Both the position numbers and the translations under genes were made by a program. Positions 23,829-36,700 of a DNA stretch of 64,000 bases are shown piece after piece. Under the pieces are notes generated by a model. That model saw only the letters and a program-made list of their open reading frames with translations. It had not been told where the DNA came from and ran no database searches. The stretch is from Panagrolaimus kolymaensis (lineage: Eukaryota; Nematoda; Chromadorea; Rhabditida; Panagrolaimidae). The stretch is from assembly GCA_028622995.1 (NCBI GenBank), contig JAJQJQ010000018.1:2542001-2606000 (forward strand), read 5' to 3'. Position 1 is the first letter of the stretch, and the number at the start of each line of letters is the position of its first letter.

Positions 23829-24591
23829 TGAAATGAATTAGATGAACCAGCGATTTACTTAAAAATCGAGTATCCCGTGTTGTTCCCAAACATGCTGAAG
23901 AATGTGTTTTATTTTCTTTGGGATTTATAAAATCTTGACAATTTTTGTTTTGCGACCATAAATAAAACCATTTTTCTGGAAAATTCAATGTAGTCCCGAC
24001 CTCGGCCCCAAAAATTTTGAAACGAGAAAAAAAACCCAAAGAGGATACCAAGAAAAAAAATGCAGGTCCCAGGGCCCAAGCCATATTTCTCAAGGCCGGG
24101 CCGGGTCCAAAAATTAGGGCCCTGATTCATGCCTATTTGGCCCTAGAAAATACTTAATCACCCATTCTTAAATTTAAAGATGATTTTAAATTCTCATGTT
24201 TTCATTCTTTCTTTGAAATCACGATGAAATAAATAACTTTCATGCTGCTTGCTTCGATTCGAAAGCAATAAAAAATAAACACTAACAGCGACGATGAAGG
24301 AAAAGTAACACGACTTGGAAAAGGTTCAGAGATTTTATAGGATAAAAAAATTATGGTATTGCTATTTTTTAGAGTACTTTTCTTAAAATTTGATTCTTGG
24401 ATTACCTTATGAAAACTGAAATTTTAATATACCTTGAAATTATTTAAAAGTAAAAGAGATTCAAAAAATATGTGTCATAGCAATTTACATAATCTTGGAA
24501 AAACAAACAACATGTGTACAATTTGATTAATTGTCGATGCAGAATTAGTTGTAAAAAGAGGCGAAAGCAATAAATGCTTATAAATGAAACC
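23775..24591. repeat. Segmental duplication, copy B
   Basis: Partner of 21751-22700. Between about 23970 and 24135 it carries a GC-richer insert (GGCCCAAGCC, GGCCGGGCCGGG) that copy A lacks, which looks like a separate small dispersed repeat. Confidence 0.7.
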
Positions 24592-24870
24592 GTAATCACC
24601 TGAATCCAAAAACAAAAAAAAATCATCTACAGAAGCGTCATTCTTGGTTGACCCCTCTGACATGACGAAAATAATAATCTTTCCATAAATATTTGTCTCA
24701 ATCGTCAATCAATTTATTTATTTAACAAAATGATTTCACTTGAAATGTCCATCTTTGATAATGCAAAATAAATGCCATTTAACAAAAGATTCATTATTGA
24801 AAAAAATTATAAATCAAGAATTTTTTAGATTAGCAACAACCACTTTGTTTCTTATTGTATCAATAAAAAA
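24592..24870. other. Boundary region before the tandem array
   Basis: No gene is supported. Minus-strand frame around 24660 (MSEGSTKNDASVDD) is short and uncertain. Similarity to the array starts at about 24863. Confidence 0.3.
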
Positions 24871-25606
24871 TCATAAAAATAAGGCAATTTTTCTCTGCAA
24901 TTTTTTTTCTTATTCAAAAAGTTTTAAAATAAATTAGATATCTCAACGCTTGCTTGTTGCATCAAATAAATAAATAATTTTTGGTTGAAGGTCATAAATG
25001 GTATGCGATTCAAAATCCTCTTGGCATTAATCCTTAAAAATTAAAAGAAAAATTATGGGATAAAAAAATCCATATGCTTTATTGAGCTCCGTAACTCAAA
25101 ACGAGTTTCAGCAATATCTAAGCTTGATATATTTGTTCAAAAAAATGTTCATTGATTAAAGTACTTTCAACGGACGGAATCAAAAATCCTCTTGGGAATA
25201 ATTTTAAAATATTTTATTAAAAATAAATGGTTCAAAAAAACTATATGTCCAATTCAAGACATAATTCAAAACGTGATTCACTAACGTCTTCTTCCTCTAT
25301 GTTTGATGCATACATTGGTATGTCTGGAAATTGTTTTTTTCGCAGCCATTTCTGAAATGTCTTGTATTTGCATGAAATTATTTCAAGAAAAATAAATAAA
25401 AACAAGAAAAAATAAGATCTGCTGAAGGGGCAAAAAAAAATTTGTTTCATAATTAAAACTTCTAAAATCCTTCAACACTCAACAGACTGTTTTTGGTTTT
25501 TTTGTAGTGAAAACATGCATCAAATATGTTAAAACATTAAAAAGAATTTGTAGAATTAATTCTTATGATAAACTAGAAATTTAAATAAGACTAAAAAATC
25601 AAAAAT

Positions 25607-25715
25607 TTTGTTGTTGTTGTTGTGGGTGTTGTTGGGGATGTTGTTGAGGTTGTTGTTGTTGTTGAGGTTGTTGTTGTTGAGGTTGTTGTTGTTGTTGAGG
25701 TTGTTGTTGTGGTTG
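25607..25715. repeat. GTT/GAGGTT variable-number repeat in unit 1
   Basis: Runs of TTG separated by GAGG or GGGG steps (CAA/CCTCAA on the other strand). Length differs among units: long in unit 4 (two extra TTG-rich blocks) and unit 5, with a duplicated GGGGATG step in unit 6 and GAGGATG variants in unit 8. The apparent poly-Gln reading on the minus strand is a consequence of the repeat. Confidence 0.9.
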
Positions 25716-25785
25716 TGCACCGGGATTCGAACCCAGCGAAAATTCTGCACCGTCTTGCAAAAATTCCACTGCGCTACGAAACCCG
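25716..25785 (-). other. tRNA-like Pol III promoter block (unit 1)
   Basis: On the minus strand the block reads TAGCGCAGTGG (A-box consensus) and, 32 nt on, GGGTTCGAATCCC, a perfect T-arm with B box. The distance from T8 to G53 equals that of a tRNA. The T stem is perfect (5 bp), but the acceptor ends do not pair and no normal anticodon arm forms; a 7-bp stem TTTTGCA/TGCAGAA with one G-T pair replaces it. It is therefore a tRNA-derived, SINE-like head and not a functional tRNA gene. Identical blocks: 28661-28730, 31606-31675, 34593-34662, 39459-39528, 42425-42494, 47068-47137, 55558-55627, 58024-58093, 60490-60559. Confidence 0.75.
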
Positions 25786-27830
25786 ATATTATAATAACAA
25801 CTTTTTTGGACTATATGAAAGTGAACTTTTTGTTGAATTTTGAACTAAATTTTCCATTTTTTTGGGCAATTTTGAAAGAAAATAAAATAGTGGTTTACCT
25901 AAATCATTTATTATATATTTTTTTCTCATGTTTTTTAATCCATTTTCTTCCTGACTACCTATTCAATGAAGTAAGGAATATTTAAATTTAATGTTTTTCA
26001 TTTAAAGAAATCTTTTTTTTAAGGTTAATGCCTTGGAAAAAATCAAATAAATCCAAATTATTTTTTCTGTTTTAAAAATCTTGTAGATTAATAATTTTGC
26101 TAAATAATCGAACTCCACTTTTTTTTCAATCATTGAGCTCATCAACAAGATATTTGGGTTTGAAAAAAAAGAATAACATTAAAAAATTGCTGATTCACGT
26201 TTTGAGTTACAGTGTTCAATAAAGCAGATGGATTTTTTTATCCAAATATTTATTATATGATTTTTAAAGATTATTCCCAACAGGGTTTTGAATCGCATAC
26301 CAATTATGACCTTCAACCAACATCCATAATTTATTAATGAACCTCCTCCTCCTCTATCTCTATGTACACGACGATCACTTCGAGTTGAACGTAACAACTA
26401 TAAATTGCTTCCAAATCGGCACCATAGGATTTATTTTTAAAAATATGATTAAAATCGTATGTAAAAATGCATAATTAATGTTAAAAATAAGGTACTTTTC
26501 CTCTGCAATTTTTTTTCTTATTCAAAAAGTTTTAAATTAAATTATGACATTAAAATGACAGTTTTTGATTTTATTGATGCCATTTCTTAAATGTCTTGAA
26601 TATGGTTGAATTTTTGTGAAGAAAAGTAACAAAAAAAACAAAAAAATAAGATCTGCTGAAGGGGAAAAAATTATTTGTTTCATAATTAAAACTTTTGATT
26701 AAGGTATCTCAATGCTTGATGCTCTTGTGTTAATAAAATAAATGGAATCACATTTGAGGTACTTCCCGTGCATGCGATTCAAAATCCCGTTGGGAATAAT
26801 TTTAATATATTTAATTAAAAATATTTGGATCAAAAAATCCATATCTCCAATTCAAGCCCTAATTCAAATCGAGATTCACTTATGTCTTGTATCAAAGCTT
26901 GATACATGTTGTTCAGTATGTCAAGAAATCAAAATTTTTGAATTGCGGCAATTTTTTTTATTTTTCAATTAATTTTTATTTATTTTTTTAACCCTAAAAA
27001 TGTATGTCGTTTTTAACTGGATGCCTCGAATAACGAGATATGAATCCACGAAGATTCATACTCATTAACATAGGTGTTTTTAATGTTCAGAGCCACATAG
27101 CTCGATCTGAGACTTATCTTTCACTAAAGAAATGCCGATCGATTTTTGTAGATTTAGATGTGATTTATCACTTGTGATAAACAAAATTTTTTAAAAGTTT
27201 CATTACTTTTGACTTTGGAATTATTTTAACTTTATCAAAGAATTTTTTGCTTAAAGTGTAAAAAGATTAATTTTTGAAGGCTTCCAAATCTTCACCATAG
27301 GATCCGTTTTAAAAAATATCATTGAAAATGGATGTAAAATAGCATAAAAAATGATATTAATAAAGCACTTTTCCTCTGGAATTTTTTTTCTTATTCAAAA
27401 AGTTTTAAACTAAATTTTATGTCTCTATGATTGCTTGATACACCAAATAAATATATAATTTCTTGTTGAAGGTCTTATTTGGTAGGCAAATCTCTAAGAT
27501 TACTGAAAAAAAAAATTCTAATTCAAAACTTAAAAATTTGAATATTTAATGTTGGTTTTTAATTTTCATAGCCACCTAGCTCGATTTGAGCCTTATCTTT
27601 CACTAAACAAATATGTTACCGTTTTTGTAGGTTTTTATGTGATTTATCACTTTTGATAAACAAATTTTTTTTAAAGCTTTCTTACTTATGAGCTTGGAAT
27701 TATTTTTACTTTATTAAAGCATTTTTTGCTTTAAGTGTAAAAACATTAATTTTTGATGGCTTCCAAATCGTTACCATACGATCCGTTTGGAAAAATATCA
27801 TTAAAAATGAATGTAAAAATGCATAAAAAA

Positions 27831-30775
27831 TCATAAAAATAAGGCAATTTTTCTCTGCAATTTTTTTTCTTATTCAAAAAGTTTTAAAATAAATTAGATA
27901 TCTCAACGCTTGCTTGTTGCATCAAATAAATAAATAATTTTTGGTTGAAGGTCATAAATGGTATGCGATTCAAAATCCTCTTGGCATTAATCCTTAAAAA
28001 TTAAAAGAAAAATTATGGGATAAAAAAATCCATATGCTTTATTGAGCTCCGTAACTCAAAACGAGTTTCAGCAATATCTAAGCTTGATATATTTGTTCAA
28101 AAAAATGTTCATTGATTAAAGTACTTTCAACGGACGGAATCAAAAATCCTCTTGGGAATAATTTTAAAATATTTTATTAAAAATAAATGGTTCAAAAAAA
28201 CTATATGTCCAATTCAAGACATAATTCAAAACGTGATTCACTAACGTCTTCTTCCTCTATGTTTGATGCATACATTGGTATGTCTGGAAATTGTTTTTTT
28301 CGCAGCCATTTCTGAAATGTCTTGTATTTGCATGAAATTATTTCAAGAAAAATAAATAAAAACAAGAAAAAATAAGATCTGCTGAAGGGGCAAAAAAAAA
28401 TTTGTTTCATAATTAAAACTTCTAAAATCCTTCAACACTCAACAGACTGTTTTTGGTTTTTTTGTAGTGAAAACATGCATCAAATATGTTAAAACATTAA
28501 AAAGAATTTGTAGAATTAATTCTTATGATAAACTAGAAATTTAAATAAGACTAAAAAATCAAAAATTTTGTTGTTGTTGTTGTGGGTGTTGTTGGGGATG
28601 TTGTTGAGGTTGTTGTTGTTGTTGAGGTTGTTGTTGTTGTTGAGGTTGTTGTTGTGGTTGTGCACCGGGATTCGAACCCAGCGAAAATTCTGCACCGTCT
28701 TGCAAAAATTCCACTGCGCTACGAAACCCGATATTATAATAACAACTTTTTTGGACTATATGAAAGTGAACTTTTTGTTGAATTTTGAACTAAATTTTCC
28801 ATTTTTTTGGGCAATTTTGAAAGAAAATAAAATAGTGGTTTACCTAAATCATTTATTATATATTTTTTTCTCATGTTTTTTAATCCATTTTCTTCCTGAC
28901 TACCTATTCAATGAAGTAAGGAATATTTAAATTTAATGTTTTTCATTTAAAGAAATCTTTTTTTTAAGGTTAATGCCTTGGAAAAAATCAAATAAATCCA
29001 AATTATTTTTTCTGTTTTAAAAATCTTGTAGATTAATAATTTTGCTAAATAATCGAACTCCACTTTTTTTTCAATCATTGAGCTCATCAACAAGATATTT
29101 GGGTTTGAAAAAAAAGAATAACATTAAAAAATTGCTGATTCACGTTTTGAGTTACAGTGTTCAATAAAGCAGATGGATTTTTTTATCCAAATATTTATTA
29201 TATGATTTTTAAAGATTATTCCCAACAGGGTTTTGAATCGCATACCAATTATGACCTTCAACCAACATCCATAATTTATTAATGAACCTCCTCCTCCTCT
29301 ATCTCTATGTACACGACGATCACTTCGAGTTGAACGTAACAACTATAAATTGCTTCCAAATCGGCACCATAGGATTTATTTTTAAAAATATGATTAAAAT
29401 CGTATGTAAAAATGCATAATTAATGTTAAAAATAAGGTACTTTTCCTCTGCAATTTTTTTTCTTATTCAAAAAGTTTTAAATTAGATTATGACATTAAAA
29501 TGACAGTTTTTGATTTTATTGATGCCATTTCTTAAATGTCTTGAATATGGTTGAATTTTTGTGAAGAAAAGTAACAAAAAAAACAAAAAAATAAGATCTG
29601 CTGAAGGGGAAAAAATTATTTGTTTCATAATTAAAACTTTTGATTAAGGTATCTCAATGCTTGATGCTCTTGTGTTAATAAAATAAATGGAATCACATTT
29701 GAGGTACTTCCCGTGCATGCGATTCAAAATCCCGTTGGGAATAATTTTAATATATTTAATTAAAAATATTTGGATCAAAAAATCCATATCTCCAATTCAA
29801 GCCCTAATTCAAATCGAGATTCACTTATGTCTTGTATCAAAGCTTGATACATGTTGTTCAGTATGTCAAGAAATCAAAATTTTTGAATTGCGGCAATTTT
29901 TTTTATTTTTCAATTAATTTTTATTTATTTTTTTAACCCTAAAAATGTATGTCGTTTTTAACTGGATGCCTCGAATAACGAGATATGAATCCACGAAGAT
30001 TCATACTCATTAACATAGGTGTTTTTAATGTTCAGAGCCACATAGCTCGATCTGAGACTTATCTTTCACTAAAGAAATGCCGATCGATTTTTGTAGATTT
30101 AGATGTGATTTATCACTTGTGATAAACAAAATTTTTTAAAAGTTTCATTACTTTTGACTTTGGAATTATTTTAACTTTATCAAAGAATTTTTTGCTTAAA
30201 GTGTAAAAAGATTAATTTTTGAAGGCTTCCAAATCTTCACCATAGGATCCGTTTTAAAAAATATCATTGAAAATGGATGTAAAATAGCATAAAAAATGAT
30301 ATTAATAAAGCACTTTTCCTCTGGAATTTTTTTTCTTATTCAAAAAGTTTTAAACTAAATTTTATGTCTCTATGATTGCTTGATACACCAAATAAATATA
30401 TAATTTCTTGTTGAAGGTCTTATTTGGTAGGCAAATCTCTAAGATTACTGAAAAAAAAAATTCTAATTCAAAACTTAAAAATTTGAATATTTAATGTTGG
30501 TTTTTAATTTTCATAGCCACCTAGCTCGATTTGAGCCTTATCTTTCACTAAACAAATATGTTACCGTTTTTGTAGGTTTTTATGTGATTTATCACTTTTG
30601 ATAAACAAATTTTTTTTAAAGCTTTCTTACTTATGAGCTTGGAATTATTTTTACTTTATTAAAGCATTTTTTGCTTTAAGTGTAAAAACATTAATTTTTG
30701 ATGGCTTCCAAATCGTTACCATACGATCCGTTTGGAAAAATATCATTAAAAATGAATGTAAAAATGCATAAAAAA
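27831..30775. repeat. Tandem unit 2 (2,945 bp)
   Basis: Standard-length unit. Carries the early-group bases GCAGCCATTTC and the variant AAATTAGATTATG (unit 1 has AAATTAAATTATG). Otherwise appears nearly identical to unit 1 with a shorter VNTR. Confidence 0.95.
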
Positions 30776-33720
30776 TCATAAAAATAAGGCAATTTTTCTC
30801 TGCAATTTTTTTTCTTATTCAAAAAGTTTTAAAATAAATTAGATATCTCAACGCTTGCTTGTTGCATCAAATAAATAAATAATTTTTGGTTGAAGGTCAT
30901 AAATGGTATGCGATTCAAAATCCTCTTGGCATTAATCCTTAAAAATTAAAAGAAAAATTATGGGATAAAAAAATCCATATGCTTTATTGAGCTCCGTAAC
31001 TCAAAACGAGTTTCAGCAATATCTAAGCTTGATATATTTGTTCAAAAAAATGTTCATTGATTAAAGTACTTTCAACGGACGGAATCAAAAATCCTCTTGG
31101 GAATAATTTTAAAATATTTTATTAAAAATAAATGGTTCAAAAAAACTATATGTCCAATTCAAGACATAATTCAAAACGTGATTCACTAACGTCTTCTTCC
31201 TCTATGTTTGATGCATACATTGGTATGTCTGGAAATTGTTTTTTTCGCAGCCATTTCTGAAATGTCTTGTATTTGCATGAAATTATTTCAAGAAAAATAA
31301 ATAAAAACAAGAAAAAATAAGATCTGCTGAAGGGGCAAAAAAAAATTTGTTTCATAATTAAAACTTCTAAAATCCTTCAACACTCAACAGACTGTTTTTG
31401 GTTTTTTTGTAGTGAAAACATGCATCAAATATGTTAAAACATTAAAAAGAATTTGTAGAATTAATTCTTATGATAAACTAGAAATTTAAATAAGACTAAA
31501 AAATCAAAAATTTTGTTGTTGTTGTTGTGGGTGTTGTTGGGGATGTTGTTGAGGTTGTTGTTGTTGTTGAGGTTGTTGTTGTTGTTGAGGTTGTTGTTGT
31601 GGTTGTGCACCGGGATTCGAACCCAGCGAAAATTCTGCACCGTCTTGCAAAAATTCCACTGCGCTACGAAACCCGATATTATAATAACAACTTTTTTGGA
31701 CTATATGAAAGTGAACTTTTTGTTGAATTTTGAACTAAATTTTCCATTTTTTTGGGCAATTTTGAAAGAAAATAAAATAGTGGTTTACCTAAATCATTTA
31801 TTATATATTTTTTTCTCATGTTTTTTAATCCATTTTCTTCCTGACTACCTATTCAATGAAGTAAGGAATATTTAAATTTAATGTTTTTCATTTAAAGAAA
31901 TCTTTTTTTTAAGGTTAATGCCTTGGAAAAAATCAAATAAATCCAAATTATTTTTTCTGTTTTAAAAATCTTGTAGATTAATAATTTTGCTAAATAATCG
32001 AACTCCACTTTTTTTTCAATCATTGAGCTCATCAACAAGATATTTGGGTTTGAAAAAAAAGAATAACATTAAAAAATTGCTGATTCACGTTTTGAGTTAC
32101 AGTGTTCAATAAAGCAGATGGATTTTTTTATCCAAATATTTATTATATGATTTTTAAAGATTATTCCCAACAGGGTTTTGAATCGCATACCAATTATGAC
32201 CTTCAACCAACATCCATAATTTATTAATGAACCTCCTCCTCCTCTATCTCTATGTACACGACGATCACTTCGAGTTGAACGTAACAACTATAAATTGCTT
32301 CCAAATCGGCACCATAGGATTTATTTTTAAAAATATGATTAAAATCGTATGTAAAAATGCATAATTAATGTTAAAAATAAGGTACTTTTCCTCTGCAATT
32401 TTTTTTCTTATTCAAAAAGTTTTAAATTAGATTATGACATTAAAATGACAGTTTTTGATTTTATTGATGCCATTTCTTAAATGTCTTGAATATGGTTGAA
32501 TTTTTGTGAAGAAAAGTAACAAAAAAAACAAAAAAATAAGATCTGCTGAAGGGGAAAAAATTATTTGTTTCATAATTAAAACTTTTGATTAAGGTATCTC
32601 AATGCTTGATGCTCTTGTGTTAATAAAATAAATGGAATCACATTTGAGGTACTTCCCGTGCATGCGATTCAAAATCCCGTTGGGAATAATTTTAATATAT
32701 TTAATTAAAAATATTTGGATCAAAAAATCCATATCTCCAATTCAAGCCCTAATTCAAATCGAGATTCACTTATGTCTTGTATCAAAGCTTGATACATGTT
32801 GTTCAGTATGTCAAGAAATCAAAATTTTTGAATTGCGGCAATTTTTTTTATTTTTCAATTAATTTTTATTTATTTTTTTAACCCTAAAAATGTATGTCGT
32901 TTTTAACTGGATGCCTCGAATAACGAGATATGAATCCACGAAGATTCATACTCATTAACATAGGTGTTTTTAATGTTCAGAGCCACATAGCTCGATCTGA
33001 GACTTATCTTTCACTAAAGAAATGCCGATCGATTTTTGTAGATTTAGATGTGATTTATCACTTGTGATAAACAAAATTTTTTAAAAGTTTCATTACTTTT
33101 GACTTTGGAATTATTTTAACTTTATCAAAGAATTTTTTGCTTAAAGTGTAAAAAGATTAATTTTTGAAGGCTTCCAAATCTTCACCATAGGATCCGTTTT
33201 AAAAAATATCATTGAAAATGGATGTAAAATAGCATAAAAAATGATATTAATAAAGCACTTTTCCTCTGGAATTTTTTTTCTTATTCAAAAAGTTTTAAAC
33301 TAAATTTTATGTCTCTATGATTGCTTGATACACCAAATAAATATATAATTTCTTGTTGAAGGTCTTATTTGGTAGGCAAATCTCTAAGATTACTGAAAAA
33401 AAAAATTCTAATTCAAAACTTAAAAATTTGAATATTTAATGTTGGTTTTTAATTTTCATAGCCACCTAGCTCGATTTGAGCCTTATCTTTCACTAAACAA
33501 ATATGTTACCGTTTTTGTAGGTTTTTATGTGATTTATCACTTTTGATAAACAAATTTTTTTTAAAGCTTTCTTACTTATGAGCTTGGAATTATTTTTACT
33601 TTATTAAAGCATTTTTTGCTTTAAGTGTAAAAACATTAATTTTTGATGGCTTCCAAATCGTTACCATACGATCCGTTTGGAAAAATATCATTAAAAATGA
33701 ATGTAAAAATGCATAAAAAA
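30776..33720. repeat. Tandem unit 3 (2,945 bp)
   Basis: Same length and same diagnostic bases as unit 2; no difference was noticed by eye. Confidence 0.95.
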
Positions 33721-36700
33721 TCATAAAAATAAGGCAATTTTTCTCTGCAATTTTTTTTCTTATTCAAAAAGTTTTAAAATAAATTAGATATCTCAACGCT
33801 TGCTTGTTGCATCAAATAAATAAATAATTTTTGGTTGAAGGTCATAAATGGTATGCGATTCAAAATCCTCTTGGCATTAATCCTTAAAAATTAAAAGAAA
33901 AATTATGGGATAAAAAAATCCATATGCTTTATTGAGCTCCGTAACTCAAAACGAGTTTCAGCAATATCTAAGCTTGATATATTTGTTCAAAAAAATGTTC
34001 ATTGATTAAAGTACTTTCAACGGACGGAATCAAAAATCCTCTTGGGAATAATTTTAAAATATTTTATTAAAAATAAATGGTTCAAAAAAACTATATGTCC
34101 AATTCAAGACATAATTCAAAACGTGATTCACTAACGTCTTCTTCCTCTATGTTTGATGCATACATTGGTATGTCTGGAAATTGTTTTTTTCGCAGCCATT
34201 TCTGAAATGTCTTGTATTTGCATGAAATTATTTCAAGAAAAATAAATAAAAACAAGAAAAAATAAGATCTGCTGAAGGGGCAAAAAAAAATTTGTTTCAT
34301 AATTAAAACTTCTAAAATCCTTCAACACTCAACAGACTGTTTTTGGTTTTTTTGTAGTGAAAACATGCATCAAATATGTTAAAACATTAAAAAGAATTTG
34401 TAGAATTAATTCTTATGATAAACTAGAAATTTAAATAAGACTAAAAAATCAAAAATTTTGTTGTTGTTGTTGTGGGTGTTGTTGGGGATGTTGTTGAGGT
34501 TGTTGTTGTTGTTGAGGTTGTTGTTGTTGTTGAGGTTGTTGTTGTTGTTGTTGTTGAGGTTGTTGTTGTTGTTGTTGTTGAGGTTGTTGTTGTGCACCGG
34601 GATTCGAACCCAGCGAAAATTCTGCACCGTCTTGCAAAAATTCCACTGCGCTACGAAACCCGATATTATAATAACAACTTTTTTGGACTATATGAAAGTG
34701 AACTTTTTGTTGAATTTTGAACTAAATTTTCCATTTTTTTGGGCAATTTTGAAAGAAAATAAAATAGTGGTTTACCTAAATCATTTATTATATATTTTTT
34801 TCTCATGTTTTTTAATCCATTTTCTTCCTGACTACCTATTCAATGAAGTAAGGAATATTTAAATTTAATGTTTTTCATTTAAAGAAATCTTTTTTTTAAG
34901 GTTAATGCCTTGGAAAAAATCAAATAAATCCAAATTATTTTTTCTGTTTTAAAAATCTTGTAGATTAATAATTTTGCTAAATAATCGAACTCCACTTTTT
35001 TTTCAATCATTGAGCTCATCAACAAGATATTTGGGTTTGAAAAAAAAGAATAACATTAAAAAATTGCTGATTCACGTTTTGAGTTACAGTGTTCAATAAA
35101 GCAGATGGATTTTTTTATCCAAATATTTATTATATGATTTTTAAAGATTATTCCCAACAGGGTTTTGAATCGCATACCAATTATGACCTTCAACCAACAT
35201 CCATAATTTATTAATGAACCTCCTCCTCCTCTATCTCTATGTACACGACGATCACTTCGAGTTGAACGTAACAACTATAAATTGCTTCCAAATCGGCACC
35301 ATAGGATTTATTTTTAAAAATATGATTAAAATCGTATGTAAAAATGCATAATTAATGTTAAAAATAAGGTACTTTTCCTCTGCAATTTTTTTTCTTATTC
35401 AAAAAGTTTTAAATTAGATTATGACATTAAAATGACAGTTTTTGATTTTATTGATGCCATTTCTTAAATGTCTTGAATATGGTTGAATTTTTGTGAAGAA
35501 AAGTAACAAAAAAAACAAAAAAATAAGATCTGCTGAAGGGGAAAAAATTATTTGTTTCATAATTAAAACTTTTGATTAAGGTATCTCAATGCTTGATGCT
35601 CTTGTGTTAATAAAATAAATGGAATCACATTTGAGGTACTTCCCGTGCATGCGATTCAAAATCCCGTTGGGAATAATTTTAATATATTTAATTAAAAATA
35701 TTTGGATCAAAAAATCCATATCTCCAATTCAAGCCCTAATTCAAATCGAGATTCACTTATGTCTTGTATCAAAGCTTGATACATGTTGTTCAGTATGTCA
35801 AGAAATCAAAATTTTTGAATTGCGGCAATTTTTTTTATTTTTCAATTAATTTTTATTTATTTTTTTAACCCTAAAAATGTATGTCGTTTTTAACTGGATG
35901 CCTCGAATAACGAGATATGAATCCACGAAGATTCATACTCATTAACATAGGTGTTTTTAATGTTCAGAGCCACATAGCTCGATCTGAGACTTATCTTTCA
36001 CTAAAGAAATGCCGATCGATTTTTGTAGATTTAGATGTGATTTATCACTTGTGATAAACAAAATTTTTTAAAAGTTTCATTACTTTTGACTTTGGAATTA
36101 TTTTAACTTTATCAAAGAATTTTTTGCTTAAAGTGTAAAAAGATTAATTTTTGAAGGCTTCCAAATCTTCACCATAGGATCCGTTTTAAAAAATATCATT
36201 GAAAATGGATGTAAAATAGCATAAAAAATGATATTAATAAAGCACTTTTCCTCTGGAATTTTTTTTCTTATTCAAAAAGTTTTAAACTAAATTTTATGTC
36301 TCTATGATTGCTTGATACACTGTCATGTGGCTCATCTCCCACATTCTCTTGCTGCAGAATCTCTCACTTGTGCTTCCCCTATCATTCAAACTTCTCGCTC
36401 CTCTTGATTGTCCTGTAACGAAACAGCCAGCAAGATGGCAGCCTATTTGCATACTTATGCTTGCTTTACTTTTGTCTCACTTTTGTAGTAGTAGTTGTGT
36501 GTTACATGTTTGTCTGTGCTGGTTGTTGTTTGTCCTGAATAAAGATGTATGTGAATATGTTCTTGTCTTATTTGAAAAATCCCAGCTACAGAAGATGCAA
36601 CCAACTCCCAAGGACTATCAACCGAAACCTCGACGACACCAATATCTTATCTGTCACCGCGTGACATGGAGGGCCCTACCCAACTGATCCTGTCTTGGTA

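Larger units (their letters stand above)
24871..27830. repeat. Tandem unit 1 (2,960 bp)
   Basis: First complete unit, boundaries set arbitrarily at TCATAAAAATAAGGC. Layout: a ~135-bp block at 24978-25113 with an inverted copy at 26188-26322; between them a GTT-rich VNTR (25607-25715) and a tRNA-like block (25716-25785). Segment 25120-25290 has a direct diverged copy at 26757-26885. Two ~480-bp direct sub-repeats start at about 27086 and 27568. No protein gene is credible. It is 15 bp longer than the standard unit, all in the VNTR. Confidence 0.95.

Noticed and set aside
23909..24130. Gly/Pro-rich minus-strand frame in duplication copy B
   Set aside because: Derived from a small GC-rich insert with GGCCC repeats; this kind of reading is typical of dispersed repeats and has no flanking gene structure.
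25241..25450. Frames repeated in every array unit (69-, 72-, 76- and 120-134-residue readings) as protein genes
   Set aside because: They are identical only because the whole unit is identical; composition follows A/T runs and the VNTR, non-coding DNA between them is equally conserved, and no start context or splice structure supports them.
25716..25785. Functional tRNA gene
   Set aside because: The T-arm is perfect but the acceptor ends do not pair and no normal 7-base anticodon loop with T33 can be formed.
34449..34646. Poly-Gln protein (minus strand) through the VNTR
   Set aside because: It is a reading of CAA repeats running out of a tRNA-like block, with length changing freely between units.
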